From contig DNPO01000255.1 in assembly GCA_003501375.1 (NCBI GenBank), positions 1 to 5,692 of the forward strand: DNA of 5,692 nt, read 5' to 3'. The position numbers and the translations under genes were made by a program. Source of the DNA: Candidatus Sumerlaeota bacterium. GTDB lineage: Bacteria; Sumerlaeota; Sumerlaeia; UBA8349. The notes beneath the pieces are model-generated. The model was not told the origin of the DNA. It saw only the letters and a program-made list of their open reading frames with translations, and ran no database searches. Shown here in pieces: positions 1 through 5,129 of the stretch. How positions within the stretch are numbered: position 1 is the first letter of the stretch; every line of letters starts with the position of its first letter.

Positions 1-596
1 CTTTGCGCAAACTCGCCGAGAAAGCAAAATCGTGGAACAACTTGGAAGCGTCAGTTGGAATGGCCGCTATCAACTCGGTTTTTAATGCGCCGTCGGCGGT
101 CGAAGCAAATTTCGATATTTCGCCGATTGAGCCGGGAAGCGGATACGAAACTTTCGAGAAGATGCGCAACGAAGTGCGCGGAAAAAAAGTAACCGTCGTC
201 GGACACTTTCCCAATTTGGAGGCGCTGGGCGAGGTTTGCGAATTATCTATCTTGGAGCGCAATCCACAGCGGGGCGATTTTCCCGATCCGGCTTGTGAGT
301 ATATTTTGGGCGAGCAGGATTATGTGTTCATCACGGGCATTACGATGATTAACAAAACCTTGCCGAGGTTGTTGGAATTGTGCAGCAAGGATGCCAAGAT
401 TACGCTGGTTGGCCCTACCGTAACTTTGGCACCACTCTGGTTCGAACGCGGAGTTACCGCGCTGGGAGGACGCGTCGTGTTCGATCCAGAGATTATGTTT
501 AACCAGGTGCGCGAAGGCGGCGGACATGACCGCTTTGGGAAATGCGCGCGGATGGTGCAACTGCATCAAGGGCTTGTAAAAGCGGCCCTTGTTTAA
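1..596 (+). CDS. DUF364 putative heavy-metal chelation protein, 5' end outside window
   Basis: This is the C-terminal 197 codons of a DUF364-family protein; the reading frame is open to base 1. The TTG at 3-5 is an internal Leu, not a start: it aligns with Leu70 of the full-length homologue at 2409-3233, so about 69 N-terminal residues (most of the DUF4213 part) lie upstream. Counting from that Leu, the conserved stretch around SWNNLEASVG is at 10-19, the Rossmann-like GHF turn at 67-69, the acidic QDYVFITG strand at 105-112, INKT at 116-119, and GPT at 137-139 where the homologue has GPST. Structural work on the family showed an enolase-N-like plus Rossmann-like fold and proposed a role in heavy-metal chelation; the biochemical function is unproven. 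It has no signal peptide in view and is presumably cytosolic. It is separated from the downstream cluster by a repeat-filled gap of about 340 bases, so it may end a separate upstream transcription unit. Family assignment is firm, function is not. Confidence 0.88.
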   Translation, partial: LRKLAEKAKSWNNLEASVGMAAINSVFNAPSAVEANFDISPIEPGSGYETFEKMRNEVRGKKVTVVGHFPNLEALGEVCELSILERNPQRGDFPDPACEYILGEQDYVFITGITMINKTLPRLLELCSKDAKITLVGPTVTLAPLWFERGVTALGGRVVFDPEIMFNQVREGGGHDRFGKCARMVQLHQGLVKAALV

Positions 597-600
597 AATT
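567..600 (+). terminator. possible weak rho-independent terminator overlapping the DUF364 stop
   Basis: CAAGGGC at 567-573 pairs perfectly with GCCCTTG at 585-591 (7 bp stem, 11-nt loop). It is followed at 592-600 by TTTAAAATT, a short and impure T stretch. The hairpin overlaps the last codons and the stop at 594-596. It sits where a unit boundary would be expected, before the repeat region, but the long loop and poor U-tract make it a weak candidate. Confidence 0.35.
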
Positions 601-630
601 AAGGTTCGTGTGTGTTTTATGGTGTTTGGG

Positions 631-728
631 GTACATCCCGAAGGTATGAGACATACGTTAGCCGGGGGTAAGCGAAGCGCAACCCCAGGAAAATTCCAAA
701 AAAACAAGGCACCCTGTAAGGGTGCGAC
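631..728 (+). repeat. left 98-nt unit of the inverted repeat
   Basis: This is one copy of a 98-nt unit whose inverted partner is 769-866. It contains a CCGGGGG stem arm at 662-668 facing CCCCAGG at 683-689, with one mismatch, around a 14-nt loop. It also has a perfect 7-bp hairpin, GCACCCT (709-715) and AGGGTGC (719-725), with a GTA triloop. The segment 690-708 is A-rich and diverges from the partner, though its length is the same. Read on the minus strand, the 709-725 hairpin is followed shortly by a run of T, which resembles a terminator, but no minus-strand gene here would need one. Confidence 0.8.
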
Positions 729-768
729 AAGGTTTGAAAAACTAGTTGGATTGTACAATTTCTCGGCA

Positions 769-866
769 GTCGCACCCTTTCAGGGTGCAAAAAATATACG
801 CTGTTTACCGGGGGTTGCGCTTCGCTTACCCCCGGCTAACGTATGTCTCATCCCTTCGGGATGTAC
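769..866 (-). repeat. right 98-nt unit of the inverted repeat
   Basis: This is the inverted partner of 631-728, of identical length. It is internally palindromic at three places: GCACCCT/AGGGTGC (772-778 and 782-788, TTC triloop); CCGGGGG/CCCCCGG (808-814 and 829-835), whose 14-nt loop holds a further GCG/CGC pairing with a CTT triloop; and CATCCC/GGGATG (849-854 and 858-863, TTC triloop). Its stems are perfect where the left unit carries mismatches, so this copy looks closer to an ancestral form. Confidence 0.8.
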
Positions 867-926
867 TGCCACTGCTTCAAACACCAGAGAACACAGATGA
901 GCCAAAACTAATTAGCATTAAGCATT

Positions 927-931
927 GGGAG
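927..931 (+). promoter_or_regulatory. ribosome binding site fixing the 938 start
   Basis: GGGAG lies 6 nt upstream of the ATG at 938. The frame stays open upstream to 746, but that part runs through the inverted repeat and encodes no plausible protein sequence. This site therefore supports 938 as the real start. Confidence 0.7.
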
Positions 932-937
932 AAATCC

Positions 938-1855
938 ATGAATCCGCAAAAAATAGCCTGCATGCACTGTGTGTCTCCACAGAAAATTTTTACCATTGGA
1001 GAGGGGCATCGGATCGCTGTTATGGGCGAGCAGTCTCCCTGGGCCTACAAACTTTTCCCGGAAATATGCCAAGCCAAATCGCGCGATGATTTCTCTCCCG
1101 AACAGTTGAAGGAAATGGGGGTGGATTTGGTTTTCTACTCGCCAGGGATGCACAAGGAGAAGCCGTTTAGCGATGTGGGACTACCGACGGTATGCAGTTT
1201 TTCGGGCGAAAAAAGAGCCGTAACGGTGGATCAGTTTTTTGAAAGTTTTGAGGGACAGGTTGCACTTTTTGGCGACATTCTTGGTCCCCAGGCCAGGGAG
1301 CGGGCGGATAATTACAATCGGGTTTTTGAGAGGAAGGCGCGGGAAGTTTTTGCGATCACTTCCAAAATTGATCCGGGAAAAAGACCCAAGGTTTATTTTG
1401 GCGGTAAGCGCAACGACTTAACGAGTACGCAGGGAAATACCAGTTATATGCACTGGGTTGTTAGCATTGCCGGCGGAGATTATCTGCCTGCGGCGCTTCA
1501 GGGGGATTATGCAACGGCGGAGGCGGAACAGATAAAGGCGTGGAACCCCGAGTTTATTTTCCTCAGCGCCTATTCGGACTCAACGAATTTTGTTACCCAA
1601 GCGCCGGAATGGGCAGAGTTAGATGCGGTTAAAAATAAGCGAGTTTACCGCATTCCACGCGGCGTTTTTGCGTGGGATCATGCCAGCAGCGAGGCTCCTT
1701 TGCTCATGCTCTACATGGCGAAGATGCTGCATCCGGGCCTTTTTGAAGATTGTAATTTGTGTGTTGAGGTACGGGCTTTTTATGCCGAAGCGTATGAGAA
1801 AACAATAACGAATCAGGATGCGGAAAGAATCCTTACGTTCCTTCCACCCATGTGA
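938..1855 (+). CDS. ABC substrate-binding-protein homologue (PF01497-like) without signal peptide
   Basis: The 305-residue protein has the bilobed architecture of the Fe-siderophore/cobalamin binding-protein family. The N-lobe covers about 1-112, with the EQLKEMGVDLVFYSPG strand region at 55-70. A long linker helix runs about 113-148. The C-lobe runs from KRPKVYFGG (148-156) through GNTSYMHWVVSIAGGDYL (166-183), EQIKAWNPEFIFLSAYS (197-213), the AVKNKRVYRIPRG strand (230-242) and the C-terminal helices. The length equals a normal mature binding protein. The N-terminus, MNPQKIACMHCVSP, is neither a Sec signal nor a lipobox, and no leader is encoded upstream in frame, so the product is predicted to be cytosolic. 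It carries CxxC pairs at C8/C11 (CMHC) and C272/C275 (CNLC), unusual for this family and suggestive of metal or redox chemistry. It may be a cytosolic carrier for the imported ligand, or a former periplasmic protein that lost its leader. Family confidence is good; role is open. Confidence 0.8.
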   Translation: MNPQKIACMHCVSPQKIFTIGEGHRIAVMGEQSPWAYKLFPEICQAKSRDDFSPEQLKEMGVDLVFYSPGMHKEKPFSDVGLPTVCSFSGEKRAVTVDQFFESFEGQVALFGDILGPQARERADNYNRVFERKAREVFAITSKIDPGKRPKVYFGGKRNDLTSTQGNTSYMHWVVSIAGGDYLPAALQGDYATAEAEQIKAWNPEFIFLSAYSDSTNFVTQAPEWAELDAVKNKRVYRIPRGVFAWDHASSEAPLLMLYMAKMLHPGLFEDCNLCVEVRAFYAEAYEKTITNQDAERILTFLPPM

Positions 1856-1902
1856 TCAGAAAAAAGAAAATCGTGTTGACGTTGGACGGATGTATAGAAA
1901 GC

Positions 1903-1915
1903 GAGATCGAACGCC
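1903..1915 (+). promoter_or_regulatory. translation-initiation leader of the TsaA-family gene
   Basis: GAGATCGAACGCC directly precedes the ATG at 1916. The GAG at 1903-1905 is a weak Shine-Dalgarno match about 10 nt from the start. The same leader, with two substitutions over 18 nt including ATGAA, precedes the DUF364 gene at 2409. Confidence 0.45.
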
Positions 1916-2395
1916 ATGAATTTGCAACCTATTGGAGTTGTTTACACCCCCTTCCACGAAGCGACGGGAACTCCATTGCAACCCGTTTACTCTCGCGGTT
2001 ACGATGGAACGCTGGAAATCTTTGATCCCTTTGTTCCGGGATTGAAAGACCTTGACGGGTTTGACCGAATTTGGCTGTTGTTTTGGTGTCACCGCAGTTG
2101 CGCACCCAAGATGGTAGTGGCTCCCTATCGCGACACGGTGGAGCACGGGGTTTTTGCTTCGCGCGTTCCGGCGCGTCCGAACCCTATCGGACTTTCCTGC
2201 GTGCGGTTGGTGGGAATTGAGGAAAACCTCGTCCGTATTACCGAGATGGATATTTTAGACGGTACGCCATTGTTGGACATCAAACCTTTTGTTCCGGATT
2301 ACGACACACATGTGGTAGAGCGTTGGGGGTGGCTGGGAAAATCGGAGACCTTTGATCGGAGTATCACCACAGCGAACAAGCGTTTCGAAATTTAG
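1916..2395 (+). CDS. trmO: TsaA/TrmO-family SAM-dependent methyltransferase (UPF0066)
   Basis: The 159-residue protein has the hallmarks of the TsaA/VirR (UPF0066) fold: the N-terminal QPIGVVYTPF strand (4-13), the HGVFASRVPARPNPIGLS block (77-94), and the DILDGTPLLDIKPFVPDYD block (112-130). These two blocks are the family's most conserved segments and belong to its SAM-binding and catalytic region. E. coli TrmO methylates the N6 of t6A37 in tRNA-Thr(GGU) and is longer, about 235 residues, with an extra C-terminal domain. This one is of the short single-domain type. It follows the binding-protein-like gene by 60 nt and precedes the DUF364 gene by 13 nt, so it is most likely cotranscribed with a transporter operon. 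It may be a true tRNA methyltransferase or a paralogue acting on another substrate such as a metal ligand; sequence alone does not decide. The symbol names the family rather than a proven tRNA role. Confidence 0.85.
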   Translation: MNLQPIGVVYTPFHEATGTPLQPVYSRGYDGTLEIFDPFVPGLKDLDGFDRIWLLFWCHRSCAPKMVVAPYRDTVEHGVFASRVPARPNPIGLSCVRLVGIEENLVRITEMDILDGTPLLDIKPFVPDYDTHVVERWGWLGKSETFDRSITTANKRFEI

Positions 2396-2408
2396 GAGAC
2401 CGAGCGCC
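2394..2408 (+). promoter_or_regulatory. ribosome binding site fixing the 2409 start
   Basis: AGGAG at 2394-2398 overlaps the stop codon of the preceding gene and lies 10 nt before ATG 2409. Longer in-frame extensions to 2352 would run inside the preceding gene, so 2409 is preferred. The following bases match the leader at 1903-1915. Confidence 0.65.
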
Positions 2409-3233
2409 ATGAAAAAATCAACGAAGACCAAAAGAATGCTCATGTGGACAATTTACGATGCACTCCTTGATCTGATTCCAGAGAACCTGATGGTGCATGA
2501 TTGTCAGGCGGGTGTTAATTGGACTTTTGCCCGTTCTCTTGGAGTCGGGTTGGCTATGACGCCGTTGGAAGGGGAGCGGCGTCTTACCCGGGCGGGCAGC
2601 ATTGCGGGAACTCCGCTGCGGCGTCTCGCAGAATACATCAAGTCCTGGAATAATCTGGAAGCAGCAGTCGGGTTGGCGGCCATTAATTCTGCAATTAATG
2701 CGCCGCAGGAAATTCAAAATGCTTTTGATCGGTGCCTGGACGATTTTCCGAAAGGTAATGTTTTTGACTGTATGTTGGGAGAGTTGCGCGGGAAAAAAGT
2801 GGGGGTGGTGGGGCATTTTCAAGGGCTGGAGCGTGTCGCTGCTGTTTGCGAAAGTTTGACCATTCTGGAACGCCGTCCGTTGCCGGGTGACTTGCCGGAT
2901 TCCGCGTGCGAATATGTTTTACCTGATCAAGATTACGTTTTTATTACCGCAACAACCTTGATTAATAAGACTCTTCCCCGCTTGCTCGCGCTAAGTGAAC
3001 ATGCGCAGGTTGTGCTCGTTGGTCCCAGTACTCCCATGACGCCTCTGTTCTTTGATTTTGGGATCAAGGTTCTGGCTGGGATGACCGTGGTAAATGAAAT
3101 TGCGCTTTGCCGATCCATTCAGGAAGGCGGCGACGTACATTCTTTCGAATCGGGAACGCGGAAAATATTTGCGGGATACGAAAATGCTAAAACGTTGGAT
3201 GTGAATTCCAGAATGGCGGATACCTACCGATGA
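2409..3233 (+). CDS. DUF4213-DUF364 putative heavy-metal chelation protein, full length
   Basis: The 274-residue protein shows both parts of the family. The DUF4213 N-terminal region covers about 12-100, starting at WTIYDALLDLIPENL, with the conserved SWNNLEAAVGLAAINS at 79-94. The DUF364 Rossmann-like region covers about 125-245: GKKVGVVGHF (128-137), TILERRP (151-157), the DQDYVFIT strand (173-180), INKT (185-188), GPSTPM (205-210) and EGG (239-241). Family knowledge: the structure pairs an enolase-N-like domain with a Rossmann-like domain around a possible metal-chelating site, and the genes often neighbour FecCD-type transporters. There is no signal peptide, so it should act in the cytosol, plausibly receiving, chelating or modifying the imported metal or chelate. 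Its stop overlaps the permease start (ATGA at 3230-3233), so the two are translationally coupled. It is a clear paralogue of the truncated gene at the left edge, with 23 of 30 residues identical over the shared SWNNLE region. Confidence 0.9.
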   Translation: MKKSTKTKRMLMWTIYDALLDLIPENLMVHDCQAGVNWTFARSLGVGLAMTPLEGERRLTRAGSIAGTPLRRLAEYIKSWNNLEAAVGLAAINSAINAPQEIQNAFDRCLDDFPKGNVFDCMLGELRGKKVGVVGHFQGLERVAAVCESLTILERRPLPGDLPDSACEYVLPDQDYVFITATTLINKTLPRLLALSEHAQVVLVGPSTPMTPLFFDFGIKVLAGMTVVNEIALCRSIQEGGDVHSFESGTRKIFAGYENAKTLDVNSRMADTYR

Positions 3234-4312
3234 GTCTCGCAGCCGAAGAACGTATGAACATATCCATGGGAAAAATGGTTGCCGTGCAGACTAAACAGGG
3301 TAAGGCATTTCCTGTTTTAACTGGATTGGTTATTGCATTAATTACGTCTATCATTTTTTCTCTTGCGATGGGGCGATATGGCATTCCGCTTCGCGACCTA
3401 TTCTCGCTGTTGCTTGCGAAAGTTTTTCCTTTTTGTTCGACGGATGTGGATGCGGTTTCCAGTGCGGTTTTATTTCGGGTCAGGATGCCGCGCATTCTTG
3501 CCGCAACGCTGGTGGGTGCTGCGCTGGCATCCTCAGGCGCATCGTACCAAGGCATCTTTAAAAATCCGATGGTTTCTCCTGATTTGCTGGGGGCGTCCGC
3601 GGGTGCTAGCTTCGGTGTTGCGTTGGGAATCATGCTGGGATTTAACGTGATTCTCATTCAGTTCATTGCTTTTGGGTTTGGCCTGCTGGCTGTGTTGACA
3701 ACCTGCGCCGTAAGCGCTCGCATTGGACGTAATCAGGATTCCATCCTCATCATGACGTTGTCGGGAATTTTGGTTGGTTCGATCTTCATGTCGTTTGTCA
3801 CTCTCATTAAATATGTGGCGGACCATTATAGCAAGATGCCAGCGATTACTTTTTGGTTAATGGGGAGTTTATCTGCGGTCAATGTTCGTGATTTATGGTT
3901 TATGTTGGTTCCCATGGTGTTGGGCTTGACGCCGCTGCTGTTGCTGCGATGGAAACTCAACGTGTTAGCGCTGGGAGATGAAGAGGCGAAGGCACTGGGT
4001 GTTAATACGGGTCGGATTCGTTTTGTTATTATCATTTGCGCAACCCTGATGACAGCGGCAGCGGTTTCGATTAGTGGCATTATTGGTTGGGTGGGGCTGG
4101 TTGTTCCGCATCTAACGCGTATGCTGGTCGGCCCAAACTATCGAGTTTTGTTGCCAGCATCAGCGCTTATTGGTGGCGCGTATCTGTTGCTGATGGATGA
4201 TTTGGCACGCTTGGCATGTGCCACCGAATTGCCGTTGGGGGTTTTGACCGCGCTGATTGGCGCACCGTTTTTCATCTTTTTGTTGATGCGTACAAAGAAA
4301 GGTTGGGCCTGA
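3230..4312 (+). CDS. FecCD/BtuC-type ABC transporter permease
   Basis: This is the 360-residue inner-membrane permease of a type II metal-chelate importer. Hydrophobic segments near 28-48, 88-105, 117-137, 143-163, 172-194, 220-240, 265-282, 284-300, 306-325 and 333-353 fit the family's ten helices. Diagnostic motifs are RMPRILAATLVGAALASSGA (85-104), YQGIFKNPMVSPDLLGASAGA (106-126), and LALGDEEAKALGVN (246-259), the cytoplasmic coupling-helix region that docks on the ATPase. SGIIGWVGLVVPHLTRMLVG (282-301) and the ELPLGVLTALIGAPFF segment (333-348) are also present. It starts in a 4-base overlap with the DUF364 gene. The Shine-Dalgarno is weak, in keeping with coupling, and a second possible ATG is at 3254. 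The ATPase starts 2 nt after its stop. The transported ligand (siderophore, haem, cobalamin or other chelate) cannot be told from these motifs. Confidence 0.95.
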   Translation: MSLAAEERMNISMGKMVAVQTKQGKAFPVLTGLVIALITSIIFSLAMGRYGIPLRDLFSLLLAKVFPFCSTDVDAVSSAVLFRVRMPRILAATLVGAALASSGASYQGIFKNPMVSPDLLGASAGASFGVALGIMLGFNVILIQFIAFGFGLLAVLTTCAVSARIGRNQDSILIMTLSGILVGSIFMSFVTLIKYVADHYSKMPAITFWLMGSLSAVNVRDLWFMLVPMVLGLTPLLLLRWKLNVLALGDEEAKALGVNTGRIRFVIIICATLMTAAAVSISGIIGWVGLVVPHLTRMLVGPNYRVLLPASALIGGAYLLLMDDLARLACATELPLGVLTALIGAPFFIFLLMRTKKGWA

Positions 4313-4314
4313 AA

Positions 4315-5094
4315 ATGCTGGAAGCGCAAGCCCTCACCTGCGGATATGGAAAACGCGCTGTGGTGTGCGAAGCCAACCTGCGCATCACTCCTGGAGAAGT
4401 TGTTTGCCTGCTTGGCCCCAATGGATCAGGGAAGACAACTTTTTTTAAAACGTTGCTGGGGTTTTTAAAACCGCTGGGGGGACGCATTCTGATCCAGGGG
4501 GAGGATGTGCTGAAATGGTCGCGCAACCAACTTGCGCGAACCATCGCTTACGTTCCGCAATCGCACACGCCTACCTTTCCCTTTCGTGTGTTAGATGTGG
4601 TTACGATGGGGCGTGTGGCACATCTTGGTTTGTTTGCATCGCCTTCACGCAGCGATATGCGCACATCCGAAAAAGCGCTGGAGGCGGTGGGGATGGGGCA
4701 TTTGGCGGAGAAACCTTATACCGAAATTAGCGGCGGCGAACGACAAATGATTCTCATTGCGCGAGCGTTGGCACAGGAGGCGCGTTTGATGATAATGGAC
4801 GAACCAACGTCCAGCCTCGATTTTGGCAATCAAATTCGCCTGCTGAAGCATGTGCGAAAACTAGCAGATTCTGGAATGGGTATTCTAATGACCACGCACC
4901 TGCCGAACCATGCGATGCTTTGCGGCAACCGGGTTGCGGTGATTGACAATGGACGAATGCGGCTGGCTGGAAAACCTGGGGAGGTTTTGGATGAGCGTTG
5001 CTTAAAGGAAATTTACGGCATCAATGTACGTGTGCTGGACACGGAGAATATGCAGGGTGAATCCATGAAAACCTGCGTGCCAATGCTGGATTAA
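4315..5094 (+). CDS. FecE/BtuD-type ABC transporter ATPase
   Basis: The 259-residue ATPase powers the adjacent permease from the cytoplasmic face. All nucleotide-binding motifs are intact: Walker A GPNGSGKT (34-41), Q-loop Gln82 in VPQSH, signature SGGER (139-143), Walker B LMIMDEP (158-164), D-loop SSLD (166-169) and H-loop His195 in TTHLP. The FGNQ after the D-loop is typical of the iron-siderophore/cobalamin ATPase group, and the length is standard for it. The start at 4315 puts MLEAQALTCGYG at the N-terminus as in relatives. A longer frame from 4216 would run inside the permease and adds no family sequence. AAAGG at 4298-4302, within the permease end, is a possible though distant ribosome binding site. 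The gene begins 2 nt after the permease stop, so coupled translation is likely. Confidence 0.95.
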   Translation: MLEAQALTCGYGKRAVVCEANLRITPGEVVCLLGPNGSGKTTFFKTLLGFLKPLGGRILIQGEDVLKWSRNQLARTIAYVPQSHTPTFPFRVLDVVTMGRVAHLGLFASPSRSDMRTSEKALEAVGMGHLAEKPYTEISGGERQMILIARALAQEARLMIMDEPTSSLDFGNQIRLLKHVRKLADSGMGILMTTHLPNHAMLCGNRVAVIDNGRMRLAGKPGEVLDERCLKEIYGINVRVLDTENMQGESMKTCVPMLD

Positions 5095-5129
5095 AACAAC
5101 AAAATAATTTTGTTTTGAAAGGTTCGTCT
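5095..5129 (+). promoter_or_regulatory. short AT-rich gap with hairpin and ribosome binding site
   Basis: This 35-nt gap separates the ATPase from the exported binding protein. CAAAA (5100-5104) pairs with TTTTG (5108-5112) around a TAA loop, an A/T-only stem that is too weak to call a terminator. GAAAGG at 5117-5122 lies 7 nt before ATG 5130 and is a good Shine-Dalgarno site. The binding protein thus has its own ribosome binding site, which could raise its yield relative to the membrane parts. Confidence 0.55.

Larger units (their letters stand above)
611..895. repeat. nested inverted-repeat element filling the intergenic region
   Basis: This fills most of the 341-base gap between the first DUF364 gene and the next gene. 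The outer ends TGTGTTTTATGGTGTTTG (611-628) and the reverse complement of 878-895 match at 16 of 18 positions. Inside them, 631-686 matches the reverse complement of 811-866 at 55 of 56 positions. The right arm has 11 nt (867-877) between outer and inner parts where the left has 2 (629-630). Further in, the 20-nt blocks at 709-728 and 769-788 are inverted copies with one mismatch. The arms would form a long cruciform or RNA stem. No transposase is encoded, so it looks like a non-autonomous or REP/MITE-like intergenic repeat. No flanking target duplication was seen. Bases 597-610 and 896-937 hold nothing else recognisable apart from the ribosome binding site listed separately. Confidence 0.85.

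Noticed and set aside
243..758. Minus-strand open frame of 171 codons opposite the first DUF364 gene and the repeat
   Set aside because: It is antisense to a strongly conserved coding region, and its N-terminal part is translated repeat sequence; no family resemblance.
709..788. Paired short palindromes considered as a CRISPR fragment
   Set aside because: The two copies are inverted, not direct, and there is no series of regularly spaced repeats.
589..900. Plus-strand open frame of 103 codons across the intergenic region
   Set aside because: Almost entirely translated inverted repeat, with the same peptide appearing on both strands; no ribosome binding site or domain.
746..937. N-terminal extension of the leaderless binding-protein gene to an ATG at 746
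   Set aside because: The added 64 residues are repeat-derived and do not form a signal peptide; a good ribosome binding site supports 938.
862..937. Possible cobalamin riboswitch, because GCCACTG occurs at 868-874
   Set aside because: No B12-box-like AGYCAGRAGACCTGCC sequence follows before 938, and the heptamer lies in the 11-nt stretch where the right arm differs from the left arm. One short match is not enough.
1876..1898. Promoter-like TTGACG (1876-1881) and TATAGA (1893-1898) before the TsaA-family gene
   Set aside because: The spacing is only 11 nt, far from the 16-18 nt expected of a sigma-70 type promoter.
3187..3657. Minus-strand open frame of 156 codons opposite the permease start
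   Set aside because: Shadow of the permease gene with low-complexity composition and no recognisable domain.
4216..4314. Upstream start for the ATPase at 4216
   Set aside because: This would lie within the permease coding region in another frame and adds residues unrelated to the ATPase family; the ATG at 4315 gives the standard N-terminus.
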